Shown here: piece by piece, positions 35,947-44,024 of the stretch
How the letters are laid out: each line of letters opens with the position of its first letter
Numbering within the stretch: the stretch's first letter is position 1
NCBI GenBank assembly: GCA_963770645.1
Contig: CAVYQL010000003.1
Span: 1-64,000 of the forward strand
DNA length: 64,000 nucleotides
From: Bog-473 sp963770645
GTDB taxonomy: Bacteria; Actinomycetota; Acidimicrobiia; Acidimicrobiales; RAAP-2
Direction of reading: 5' to 3'
The notes under the pieces: generated by a model
What the model saw: the letters and a program-made list of their open reading frames with translations, nothing else
Databases searched by the model: none
What the model was told of the DNA's origin: nothing
Made by a program: the position numbers and the translations under genes

Positions 35947-36054
35947 TAAAACTCCCTGAGGTTAGATTGTAAGCCATCACGTACGGTCACGAAGAGAGAG
36001 CGGTCGTGTCAGCTGCAGGACCAGAAACGGGATGGGGACCGGGTTAAGCTCCGG

Positions 36055-37566
36055 TCAGGCGTAGCTGCGAACCCACTCGACGATGCTGCGCAGGGCGACA
36101 CCGGTGGGGCCTTTGGCGAGCCAGGGCTTCTCGGCGTCCTGCCAGGCGAGGCCGGCGATGTCGAGGTGAAGCCAGGGGGTATCGCCGACGAACTCCTTGA
36201 GGAACATGGCGGCGTTGGTTGCTCCGCCGTAGCGGGTGAGGCCGGTGTTCTGGATGTCGGCGATGGAGGAGCGGATCTGATCGCGGTACTCGTCTTCGAC
36301 GGGGAGTCGCCAGAATTTCTCGCCGGAAATAGCGAGGGCATTGGTGAAGTGCTGGTAGGCATCCTCGTCGTTGGCGAAGACGCCGGCGTTGATCTGACCG
36401 AGGGCGATGGCGACGGCTCCGGTGAGGGTTGCGGCGTCGATGAGGCGGGTGGCGCCTAGCTCGCGGGCATAGTGGAGGCCGTCGGCGAGGACCATGCGGC
36501 CTTCGGCATCGGTGTTGAGGACCTCGATGGACTTGCCGGACATGGCGAAGGTGATGTCTCCGGGCTTGACGGCCTTGCCGGAGGGCATGTTTTCGGCAGC
36601 GCAGACAATGGCGATGACTTTGACGGCGGGCTTGAGCTGGGCGATGGCGCGCATGGCTCCGATCATGGCGGCTCCGCCGGCCATGTCGTACTTCATCTTC
36701 TCCATGTTGTCGGCGGGCTTGATGGAGATGCCCCCGGTGTCGAAGGTGATGCCCTTGCCGACGAGGCCCATGACGGGGTATCCGGTCTAACTGATTCGGG
36801 CTCGTACTGGATGACGATGAGCGCGGGCGGTTCGTCGGAGCCCTGGGCGACGCTGAGGAAGGCTCCCATCTTGAGCTCGCGGAGCTTGTCGGTGCTGTAA
36901 ACTTCGCACTTGAGGCCGTTTTCGGCGGCCATCTCGGCAGCGCGCTGGCCGAGGATGGTGGGGGTCATGCGGTTGCCGGGCTCGTTGATGAGGGTGCGGG
37001 CGAAGTTCTGGGACTCGGCAATGATGACGCCTTCGCGATGACCTGCTTCGGCAGGGGATTTGTCGACGCTTGGAGGAACGAGGATGGAGAGCGATTCGAT
37101 GCTGCGGTCCTTGCGTTCGGTGCGGTAGGTGTCCGAGTCGAAGTCGGCGAGGATGGCGCCTTCGGCGATGAGCGCGCGTGGATTGGGCCGGGTCGAAGTT
37201 GCCTTCGGGGACGAGAATAGCCAGTGATCGGATCGCGCGCGGCTTGGCGAAGCGGACGGCGGTTCCAGCGGCCCTGCGGATGGCGTGCGGATCGGCCTTG
37301 GCGGCTTTACCCAGTCCTACGATGAGCAGACGCGTGGCTGCGAGTCCTTCGGGGGCATGCAGAAGCAGAGTCTCGTTGGCTTCGGCCTTGAATTCTCCGG
37401 TGCCGAGGACGAAGTTCGCGGTTTTTCTGACGGCTTCGTCAGAAGTCAGGAGGGTGACTTCGGGCTTCGCATCCTTATCTTTACTTGCAGAGGTGTCGGC
37501 GGCGAAGACGGCGAGGAGTTCGGACGGAGCGGAAGCGGCGGGGGTGAAGCGGAGTTCAGTTTTCAT
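36055..37566 (-). CDS. pepA: Leucyl aminopeptidase (M17), frameshifted
   Basis: About 500 residues in three frames. The N-terminal part (37566 to about 37,180) contains RLLIVGLGKAAKADPHAIRR, the middle (about 36,968-36,785) contains QRAAEMAAENGLKCEVYSTD, and the C-terminal catalytic part holds GLVGKGITFDTGGISIKP, YDMAGGAAMIGAM, NTDAEGRMVLADGL, DAATLTGA and TPWLHLDIAG. The metal ligands Lys, Asp, Asp and Glu are present in these motifs. M17 peptidases remove N-terminal residues in the cytoplasm with two metal ions. Breaks near 37,180 and 36,785 are probably indels. Confidence 0.88.
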
Positions 37567-37605
37567 TCTTGCTTCTAGTATCTCTTGAATTTTGGGCGGT
37601 CAGGC

Positions 37606-38142
37606 TTACTTCGCGTACTTCCCTTTGCTGTGGGCGATGGCGGCTCGGGCTTCGCGATCGGCTTCGCGGCGGCGTTCGGTTTCACGCTTGTCCCAGTCCT
37701 GCTTGCCTTTGGCGACGGCCAGTTCGCACTTGACCCGGCCATTACGAAAATAGAGTCGCGTGGGTATGAGCGTATGACCCTTGAGCTGCGTCTGTCCGAT
37801 TAGTTTGCGGATTTCCTCGTGGTGCAGAAGGAGTTTTCGCGTCCGGAGCGAGTCGTGGTTGCTGATATTGCCGTGGGAATATGGCCCAATATGGGCATTC
37901 AGCAGGAAGGCCTCGCCATCTTTAATGATTCCGTAGGCATCCTTCAGGTTAGCCTTACCTTCGCGGATGGATTTCACTTCAGTGCCACGCAGGGCAACAC
38001 CGCATTCGAAGCGGTCGAGGAGGAAGTAATTGTGACTGGCGGCGCGGTTGACGGCGGCATCGCGCTCTCCGGCGGCGAGCGGATCGCGGGGCTTCTTTTT
38101 GGCGGGGGCCTGAGCGACAGAATGTGTGGATTGCCGGGGCAT
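37606..38142 (-). CDS. smpB: SsrA-binding protein
   Basis: 178 residues from ATG 38142, slightly longer than usual because of a basic N-terminal tail. Seen: HNYFLLDRFECGVALRGTEV, KSIREGKANLKDAYGIIKDG, AHIGPYSHGN and the C-terminal basic tail KQDWDKRETERRREADREAR. SmpB binds tmRNA and brings it to stalled ribosomes. No ssrA gene is seen in the window. It is divergent from the secretin gene. Confidence 0.92.
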   Translation of the reverse strand: MPRQSTHSVAQAPAKKKPRDPLAAGERDAAVNRAASHNYFLLDRFECGVALRGTEVKSIREGKANLKDAYGIIKDGEAFLLNAHIGPYSHGNISNHDSLRTRKLLLHHEEIRKLIGQTQLKGHTLIPTRLYFRNGRVKCELAVAKGKQDWDKRETERRREADREARAAIAHSKGKYAK

Positions 38143-38333
38143 GGACGGGAGTCTGAATTTCCATGCTAGCACGCAAGGTGAAGGCTTCCGCGCGGCCAAA
38201 TGGCGCGGGGCGCGATGCTATACTCGACCAGCGCTCGGCGATGAGAAAACAGAGGTTGGATTTCGCGCCTTTATGGTGGACGCGAGTCGCCAGAGACTGC
38301 AACGCAACATCGGAAGCAAGCTGCTGGAGTTTG

Positions 38334-40772
38334 ATGAATCATCGTATTTTCAGGTGGGGGACGCTTGCCGTTCTGGCCGTGTCCATGGGCCTCGGACTGG
38401 GCGTCTTCACTTCCCGCGTACACGCCGAATCGGAAGAAAAGCTGGCTAAGGAGTCAGCCTCGAAGCTGTACAAGCAGGGGCAGGCAGCCGAAACCGCAGG
38501 CAACATTGAACTGGCTTATCAGCTCTATGCCAGAGCGTTCCAGAAAAACCCCAAGGACCTGCGGTACAAGACAAGCTATGAGCGCACGCGGTTCTCAGCG
38601 GCCAGCATTCATGTCAAGCAGGGCGAGAAGCTGCGCGACCAGGGCGACGCGTCCGGAGCGCTCACCGAGTTCATGCGGGCGCTTGAGATCGACCCCAGCA
38701 ATGAATTGGCGCAGCAGGAAATCAAGGCCATGCGCGACAAGGCCGGCGCCCAGACCAATCAGGAAACCTCGGTCTCGCCTGAGGAAAGCCAGCTGAGTGG
38801 GATCGGTTCTCCGATTGAGCTGAAACCGCTCTCAAACGAGCCGCTGACTCTGCACTCGGTCGAAGACAGCAAGGTTATTTACCAGACGGTGGGAAGACTG
38901 GCGGGCGTTAACGTCCTCTTTGACCCGGACTACACATCGAAGCGCATTCAGGTGGACCTGACCAACGTCGACCTGTACGACGCGCTGCGAATTATCGGGA
39001 CCATTTCCGGGACATTCTGGCGGCCAATCACGGCGAATACGATCTTTGTGGCGCAGAACACGCGCGCCAAGCGCACCGAACTTGAAGAAGAGGCGGTCCA
39101 GACCTTTTACCTGACAAACGTGGCGCAGCAGAACGACTTTACCGATCTGCAGACGGCACTGCGTAATATGTTCCAGACGGCAAAGATCTACGGCGTGGCC
39201 AGCCAGAACGCGATCATCATGCGCGGCACACCGGATGAATTGCTGCTGGCGCAGAAGCTGATTTCCGACCTGGACAAGGCCAAGCCGGAGGTGGTGGTCG
39301 ACGTTGCGGTTCTCGAAGTGAGCCGCAACTACGAACGCACCATCGGCGTTCAGTTGCCGCAGACAGCTACGGTCAACTTTCAGGCGTCAAACTTCAACAA
39401 CACAAACACTTCTTCATCGTCATCTTCGTCTTCTTCTACTACAACTGGTACAAGCACTACGACCAACACCAGCAATGGATTGACGCTGAACAGCCTGGCC
39501 CATCTGAATGGGACGAACTTCGCGGTCACCATCGGCCAGGCAACGGCGAACCTGCTGCTGACGGACAGTTCTACGCGAATTCTGCAAAATCCGCGTATCC
39601 GCGCCTCGGACGGTCAGGAAGCGACTCTGAAGATCGGCGAGAAACTGCCGGTGGCCACCGGCTCGTACCAGACCGGCGCGGCGACGGCGATCGTCAGCTC
39701 GCTTGTCAATACGCAGTTCCAGTACCTCGACATCGGCGTGAACATCACGGTGAAGCCGACGGTTCATTACGACCGCGACGTGACGCTGAAGATCAAGATC
39801 GAGGTTTCCTCGCAGAACGGTACTTCGAACCTGGGCGGCATCGACGAGCCGATTATTACGCAGCGTACCGTTGACCAGACGATTCGCCTGAAGGAAGGCG
39901 AGGCGAATATTCTGGGTGGCATTCTGCAGCGACAGGTTTCGAATTCACTGAGCGGAACGCCAGGGCTGGCGTCGGTGCCGATCCTGAAGTACATCTTCAG
40001 CAGCAACGACAAGACAACATCCGACGACGAGATCGTATTTCTGTTGATTCCGCACGTGGTGCGGGCGGAGATGCTCAACCCGCTGAACCTGCGCGAGCTT
40101 GACACCGGCACAGGCAACACGATCGAGCTGCGGCACATCAGCCAGGACACCTCTCGCCCGACGACTCCGAAGCCCGGGACCTTCACCGTACCTCCGCCCA
40201 TAGGCACCGAGGCGGCACCGCAAAGCGCGGCAGCGGCGGCGGCGACCGCGGTGAATAACATGCAGCAGCAGGCCAGCCAAAGCGCGGCAGCGGCGGCGGC
40301 GACCGCGGTGAATAACATGCAGCAGGAGGCCAGCGGCCAGGTGAAGTTGCAACTGGCTCCGGAGATCAGCCAGCAGAAGGTGGGCTCGACCTTCCAGGTC
40401 GCGGTGAATCTCTCCGGCGGGATGGACGTCTTCTCAGTGCCAATGCAGGTGCAGTACGACCAGACGAAGCTGAGCCTGATCAACGTAGACCTGGGGGATA
40501 CGCCGGGTAAAGGCGTGAACTTCCTCGGGCAGGATGGACAGGCCGTGGCCCTGGTGCATCGCGATGACGGCAGTGGCAATGTGGCGATCTCGGCTTCGCG
40601 TCCACCGGGAACACATGGCGTGACCGGAACCGGAACGGTGTGCGTGTTGACCTTCCAGGCGAAGTCACCGGGCGACGCCGCAGTGGTGATTACCCGACCA
40701 ATGGCGCGCAACAGCAGTCAGCAATCGTTACCGGCGACCGGGTCGCGGGCGATTGTCCAAGTAAAGCCCTGA
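38334..40772 (+). CDS. Secretin (GspD/PilQ-like) with C-terminal cohesin-like domain
   Basis: An outer-membrane channel protein of 812 residues. ATG 38334 has GGAG 5 bases before it, and a signal peptide (TLAVLAVSMGLGLGVFTSRV) ends near HA. TPR-like helices (about 35-130) precede N-domains (YQTVGRLAGVNVLFDPDYTS; ITANTIFVAQNTRAKR) and the secretin domain (PEVVVDVAVLEVSRNYERTI, RIRASDGQEATLKIGEKLPV, NITVKPTVHYDRDVTLKIKI, GEANILGGILQRQVS, EIVFLLIPHVVR). A Ser/Thr/Asn-rich insert lies within the secretin domain (about 358-385), and a linker holds a 57-base tandem duplication. The last about 140 residues (VKLQLAPEISQQKVGSTFQV; MDVFSVPMQVQYDQTKLSLI) resemble a cohesin domain. It is followed by two pseudopilin genes. 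Confidence 0.88.
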   Translation: MNHRIFRWGTLAVLAVSMGLGLGVFTSRVHAESEEKLAKESASKLYKQGQAAETAGNIELAYQLYARAFQKNPKDLRYKTSYERTRFSAASIHVKQGEKLRDQGDASGALTEFMRALEIDPSNELAQQEIKAMRDKAGAQTNQETSVSPEESQLSGIGSPIELKPLSNEPLTLHSVEDSKVIYQTVGRLAGVNVLFDPDYTSKRIQVDLTNVDLYDALRIIGTISGTFWRPITANTIFVAQNTRAKRTELEEEAVQTFYLTNVAQQNDFTDLQTALRNMFQTAKIYGVASQNAIIMRGTPDELLLAQKLISDLDKAKPEVVVDVAVLEVSRNYERTIGVQLPQTATVNFQASNFNNTNTSSSSSSSSSTTTGTSTTTNTSNGLTLNSLAHLNGTNFAVTIGQATANLLLTDSSTRILQNPRIRASDGQEATLKIGEKLPVATGSYQTGAATAIVSSLVNTQFQYLDIGVNITVKPTVHYDRDVTLKIKIEVSSQNGTSNLGGIDEPIITQRTVDQTIRLKEGEANILGGILQRQVSNSLSGTPGLASVPILKYIFSSNDKTTSDDEIVFLLIPHVVRAEMLNPLNLRELDTGTGNTIELRHISQDTSRPTTPKPGTFTVPPPIGTEAAPQSAAAAAATAVNNMQQQASQSAAAAAATAVNNMQQEASGQVKLQLAPEISQQKVGSTFQVAVNLSGGMDVFSVPMQVQYDQTKLSLINVDLGDTPGKGVNFLGQDGQAVALVHRDDGSGNVAISASRPPGTHGVTGTGTVCVLTFQAKSPGDAAVVITRPMARNSSQQSLPATGSRAIVQVKP
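40221..40334 (+). repeat. 57-base tandem duplication inside the secretin gene
   Basis: Copies 40221-40277 and 40278-40334 are adjacent and differ at one base seen (CAG/GAG in QQQ versus QQE). Each encodes QSAAAAAATAVNNMQQxAS. It lies in the linker before the cohesin-like domain. Confidence 0.9.
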
Positions 40773-40801
40773 AGGCAGCAGGCGCAGTAGTGGATGTGAA
40801 T

Positions 40802-41290
40802 ATGCGGCGGAATCTGAGATCGCCGGGCTTGGAATCCGAGGCAAGGGGACGCGAGGCGGGCCTGACCCTCGTGGAGCTGATTGTAACGGTGGCCATTCTC
40901 GCCCTGGTGGCGGGGGCGGCAGTGCCGATCGCCCGGTTCCAGGTAAAGCGCGAGAAGGAGCGCGAGCTGCGTTATGACTTGTGGCAGATGCGCGACTCGA
41001 TCGACCACTACAAGGACGCAGCCGATAAGAACGCATTTATCACCAAGGTTGATTCCCAGGGTTACCCTCCGGATCTGCAGACGCTGGTAGACGGCGTGGA
41101 TGTCCAGGGAAAGAAGGTCAGGTTCCTGAGGCGCATTCCCGTAGATCCGATGACCGGCAAGGCGGAGTGGGGAATGCGGTCGATGCAGGACGACCCGACG
41201 AGCGATTCCTTTGGCGGGCAGAGCGTCTTCGACGTGTACTCGAAGTCGGATGGCACAGCGCTCGATGGAACGAAGTACAAGGACTGGTAG
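40802..41290 (+). CDS. Type II secretion/type IV pilus-like pseudopilin
   Basis: 162 residues from ATG 40802. A basic leader (MRRNLRSPGLESEARGREAG) ends in the prepilin site before LTLVELIVTVAILALVAGAA, followed by a long helix (REKERELRYDLWQMRDSIDH) and GspG-like text: GYPPDLQTLVDGV, RRIPVDPMTGKAEW, MRSMQDDP. Pseudopilins build the periplasmic piston or pilus. Its frame overlaps the secretin stop region upstream, and its own start lies 30 bases after the secretin stop codon. The next pseudopilin starts 3 bases later. Confidence 0.85.
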   Translation: MRRNLRSPGLESEARGREAGLTLVELIVTVAILALVAGAAVPIARFQVKREKERELRYDLWQMRDSIDHYKDAADKNAFITKVDSQGYPPDLQTLVDGVDVQGKKVRFLRRIPVDPMTGKAEWGMRSMQDDPTSDSFGGQSVFDVYSKSDGTALDGTKYKDW

Positions 41291-41292
41291 AA

Positions 41293-41703
41293 GTGCGACT
41301 GCTGAAGCACAACTCGACACCCGAGAGCGGCTTTACCCTGGTGGAGCTGATGGTCGTGATGCTGATCATCGGCGTGCTTGCGGCCATCGCTATTCCCAGC
41401 TACGTGGCTTCGGTGAAGAACGCCAAGGAAGCGGTTCTGAAGGAAGACCTGCACGTCATGCGTAATGCCATCGACTCCTACACGATGGATAAGCAGAAGG
41501 CCCCCCAGTCCATGGACGACCTAGTGCAGTCGGGCTATCTCCGGGAGCTTCCCAAGGACCCGATGACGCATTCGAGCGAAACGTGGGTGACGGCAACGGA
41601 CGATACCCTCGAGAGCATCGACCAGACCGAGCCGGGCATCAACGACGTGCACAGCGGGTCGCAGGAAGTAGGCACGGACGGGCAGGCGTACTCGACCTGG
41701 TAA
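41293..41703 (+). CDS. Type II secretion pseudopilin (GspG-like)
   Basis: 136 residues from GTG 41293, which follows the preceding stop by 2 bases. A short leader ends at the prepilin cleavage motif SGFTLVELMVVMLIIGVLAA, then AIPSYVASVKNAKEAVLKED, the helix text HVMRNAIDSYTMDKQKAPQS, and LPKDPMTHSSETW. This is the canonical GspG layout. With the preceding secretin and pseudopilin it suggests a small type II-like or pilus-like assembly. No ATPase or inner-membrane platform gene is in the window. Confidence 0.88.
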   Translation: MRLLKHNSTPESGFTLVELMVVMLIIGVLAAIAIPSYVASVKNAKEAVLKEDLHVMRNAIDSYTMDKQKAPQSMDDLVQSGYLRELPKDPMTHSSETWVTATDDTLESIDQTEPGINDVHSGSQEVGTDGQAYSTW

Positions 41704-41737
41704 GGCGTGCAGGGGCACGATGCTCTAGAGTGAGGGC

Positions 41738-42448
41738 ATGAGTTCGGGTCAGCTTCCGTCCCAGGAATTCCCTGATGTTACGGATGTCTACGATCGCTTC
41801 GCCGCGCTGACGGCGATGTCGCCGGAGCTGGGCGGTTCGCTGCTTGTCTATGTCGGGCTCGACCGGAGCGGAATTGCGCTCGCCATCGCGGCCAATATCG
41901 CGGGCGCGGCGTCTCTGGGCGTTGAGCCGGAGCTCGCGCGCGCGAAAGCAGCGATTCGCAGCGGGGCGTGCGACTTTCTCGTCAACACTCTGGATGAGGC
42001 GCTGCGAATTCTGAAGAACGAGATTCGCAGGAAGAAAGCTGTGTCGGTGGTGCTGGCGGGGGTGCCCCGCAGGTGGTGGCGGAGATGGTGGAGCGCGGGG
42101 TGCAGCCGGAGATCGTGGTGGGTGACGCTCCCGGGATGGCTACGCTGGAGGCGCGGGGAGCGCGCAGGCCGGAGTGGGCGTCGGGTGAAGGGACGGCGGT
42201 TACGTGGAGGGTAGCGCGGGGAGCCGCTGCGATGGCTGCCGGTGGTGGATCGGATGGCGACGGAGGCACTGGACCCGGTATCCGCGACTACGGCGGCGCG
42301 AACGCGATGGCTGGAGGCTGCGCCGAGGTATCTGGGGCGGGAGCTGGCGCGTCAGCGGTATCTGCGGATGAGCGAGGCAGAGGCTGAGACGTTCATGGCG
42401 GCGGTGCGGCGCGAGGTGGAGAGGCGGCGGCATTCGGCGTCGCGGTGA
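41738..42448 (+). CDS. Urocanase-like domain protein, frameshifted
   Basis: The first frame reads FAALTAMSPELGGSLLVYVG, LDRSGIALAIAANIAGAASL and FLVNTLDEALRILKNEIRRK. Near 42,065 it changes to a second frame (VAEMVERGVQPEIVVGDAPG), then near 42,240 to a third (MATEALDPVSATTAARTRWL; YLGRELARQRYLRMSEAEAE) ending at 42448. The segment with DLDEALRI..., a short loop and ERGVQPEIV resembles parts of urocanate hydratase, which has LDEAL and RGxxPDxVTDQTSAHD. The urocanase TDQTSAHD motif is absent. It is about 230 residues, so it is a shortened relative or a decayed copy. Confidence 0.45.
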
Positions 42449-42485
42449 CGGTGTCGCGGGATGGCAGCGAGACGGTGATCGCGCC

Positions 42486-43083
42486 TTAGGCGGGATTGGC
42501 CGCGGTCTGGATGGCGGACCAGAGTTCCTTGAGGCCGGCGCCGGTCTTGGCGGAGCAGAGGAGCAGGTTGTCGGTCTCGAGTCCTTTGGTCAGGGCGGAG
42601 TGGGCTTTGGCGCGGCCGTTTCCGGAGAGCTTGTCGGCCTTGGTGGCGACGACCAGGAAGTCGCGCTGGATGGACTTGAGGAAGTGGATGAGCTGGGCGT
42701 CGGAGGGTTGCGGCGGGATGTTGCTGTCGACCAGGCAGAGGCAGAGGGCGAGCGTGGGGCGCTCGGCGAGGTAGGGCTCGATGAACTTGGGCCATTCGGC
42801 GGAGATGGATTTCGAGATTTTGGCGTAGCCGTACCCGGGCAGGTCGGCGAAGAACATCTGGGGCTGCTGGCGCTGCGGGGTGTCGGCGATGGAGAAGAAG
42901 TTGATGGCGCGGGTGCGTCCGGGGGTGGAGGAGACCTTGGCCTGCTTCGAGCCGAGGAGCGCGTTCAGGAGGCTCGACTTGCCGACGTTAGAGCGTCCGA
43001 GGAAGGCGATCTCGGGGACCGACGGCTCCGGGAACTGAGCGGGCGAGTGAGCCGAGATCAGGAATTTGGGGATAGACGCGCAT
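42486..43083 (-). CDS. engB: Ribosome biogenesis GTPase EngB/YsxC, frameshifted at start
   Basis: About 199 residues. Starting at ATG 43083 (MRV), a frame change near 43,070 leads into FLISAHSPAQFPEPSVPEIA, the P-loop FLGRSNVGKSSLLNALL, TPGRTRAINFF (switch I), DLPGYGYAKIS (G3), VVATKADKL (G4) and SAKTGAGLKEL (G5). EngB helps assemble the large ribosomal subunit. The break lies in the first few codons and is probably one extra or missing base in the C-rich stretch at 43,068-43,072. An upstream ATG at 43092 is also possible. Confidence 0.9.
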
Positions 43084-43091
43084 CGGATTCA

Positions 43092-43437
43092 TGATACCCA
43101 CCCCCTCCCCGTCTTTTGGCGCTGTCGTTTTGTAATTCATAGATTACAAAGGACTTTCTGGCCGGATTGTCGGCAGATCATAGAATTCATTGCTGCGGGC
43201 TTCGTCATCGATAGATCATAGGGAAAAGCACTGGAGTCATAGAAAACAAGAGTACTGAGCTGTCATTGATAACAAGGCTTTTATCTACTGTCATTGATTC
43301 TGTGTGAGTTACAAGGCTGCAAAAGGAGAAGCCCGGCTGGATGAGCCGGGCTTCTTCTCTCGTCTCCCTATCTCTATTGTCGCGGATTCCGAAAAGTCGT
43401 CGGCCAACTATTTGCGCGATCCTGGCGGCCTCGGCTG
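43092..43437. other. 346-base AT-rich gap with repeated short motif
   Basis: Between engB and the DinB gene, both minus strand. It has an inverted repeat TTTGTAAT (43129-43136)/ATTACAAA (43143-43150) and six copies of TCATWG at 43137, 43178, 43216, 43237, 43263 and 43291, three of them extended to TCATWGAWWACAA. The DinB-proximal end holds element A copy 2. No gene is seen. Confidence 0.5.
43320..43415 (-). ncRNA. Element A copy 2: promoter-like box plus perfect hairpin, possible small RNA
   Basis: On the minus strand: TAGTTGGCCGAC, then GACAAT 20 bases after TTGGCC, then AGAGATAGGGAGACG, then a perfect 11-bp hairpin (GAAGCCCGGCT / AGCCGGGCTTC, arms 43328-43338 and 43344-43354) followed by TCCTTTT. 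This matches element A copy 1 at 9840-9936 in order and spacing. It lies just after the DinB gene. It may be a small RNA with its own promoter and terminator, or a conserved 3' region of the upstream gene. Confidence 0.4.
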
Positions 43438-43962
43438 TTAGTTAGACTTCCCGGAACGGTTTGACCAGTGCCAAAGGCCGTTGGTGACATCGGACGGCAG
43501 GCGATGCCCGAGCTGGCGAGCGAGCATGACAATCTGTCCGCGGTGGTGGCCTTCGTGGGCGATGAAATAGCCCAGAACGTGGCCAACATCGAGAGGGAGG
43601 TTGCGCCAGACGTAGGACTTCGAATCGGGAATCGTGCCTCCGTGGTCGCAGCCGAGCTCGAGCAAGCTCAGGATGCCCTCGCCACTCAGCTGCAATGCCG
43701 GAATGAGGTCTTTCGGCGTCACTTTGAACCGGTCGACGCTACGTGGCACGGCGATGCCGTGTTCTTTGCCGAGGGTCTTGATCCACATACAGCGGGCGTT
43801 GTGAATGTGGCCGGCAATCATCCGGATGGTGCGGCGCGGCGCTCCGGGCACGGTGGCTTCCCAGAGTTCGGCGGGCAAATGCTCGACGAGAAAAATGGTG
43901 ACCCGGTTGTTGGTCTTCCACGCGCCGAGGATCGCGTCTCGCAGGTCTGGTGGAGAAGGCAT
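43438..43962 (-). CDS. DinB family protein
   Basis: 174 residues of the DinB/YfiT metalloprotein fold: LRDAILGAWKTNNRVTIFLV, PRRTIRMIAGHIHNARCMW (first metal His), and YFIAHEGHHRGQIVMLARQL (HxxxH metal site). DinB-like proteins are four-helix proteins, some of them thiol transferases, and many lack a known role. Start at ATG 43962. It is followed on the same strand by element A copy 2. Confidence 0.85.
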   Translation of the reverse strand: MPSPPDLRDAILGAWKTNNRVTIFLVEHLPAELWEATVPGAPRRTIRMIAGHIHNARCMWIKTLGKEHGIAVPRSVDRFKVTPKDLIPALQLSGEGILSLLELGCDHGGTIPDSKSYVWRNLPLDVGHVLGYFIAHEGHHRGQIVMLARQLGHRLPSDVTNGLWHWSNRSGKSN

Positions 43963-44024
43963 ACCGCACCTCTTAGACGGTCCAGCTCACACTCAAGGTC
44001 AGAGTTTACCCAAAGAAGGGCAGG

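Noticed and set aside
40221..40334. Tandem repeat as a possible CRISPR or regulatory repeat
   Set aside because: Only two adjacent units without spacers, in frame within a coding region; it is a linker duplication.
42073..42448. Separate small genes for the two later frames of the urocanase-like region
   Set aside because: They overlap head to tail and continue the same protein-like text, so one frameshifted gene is more likely.
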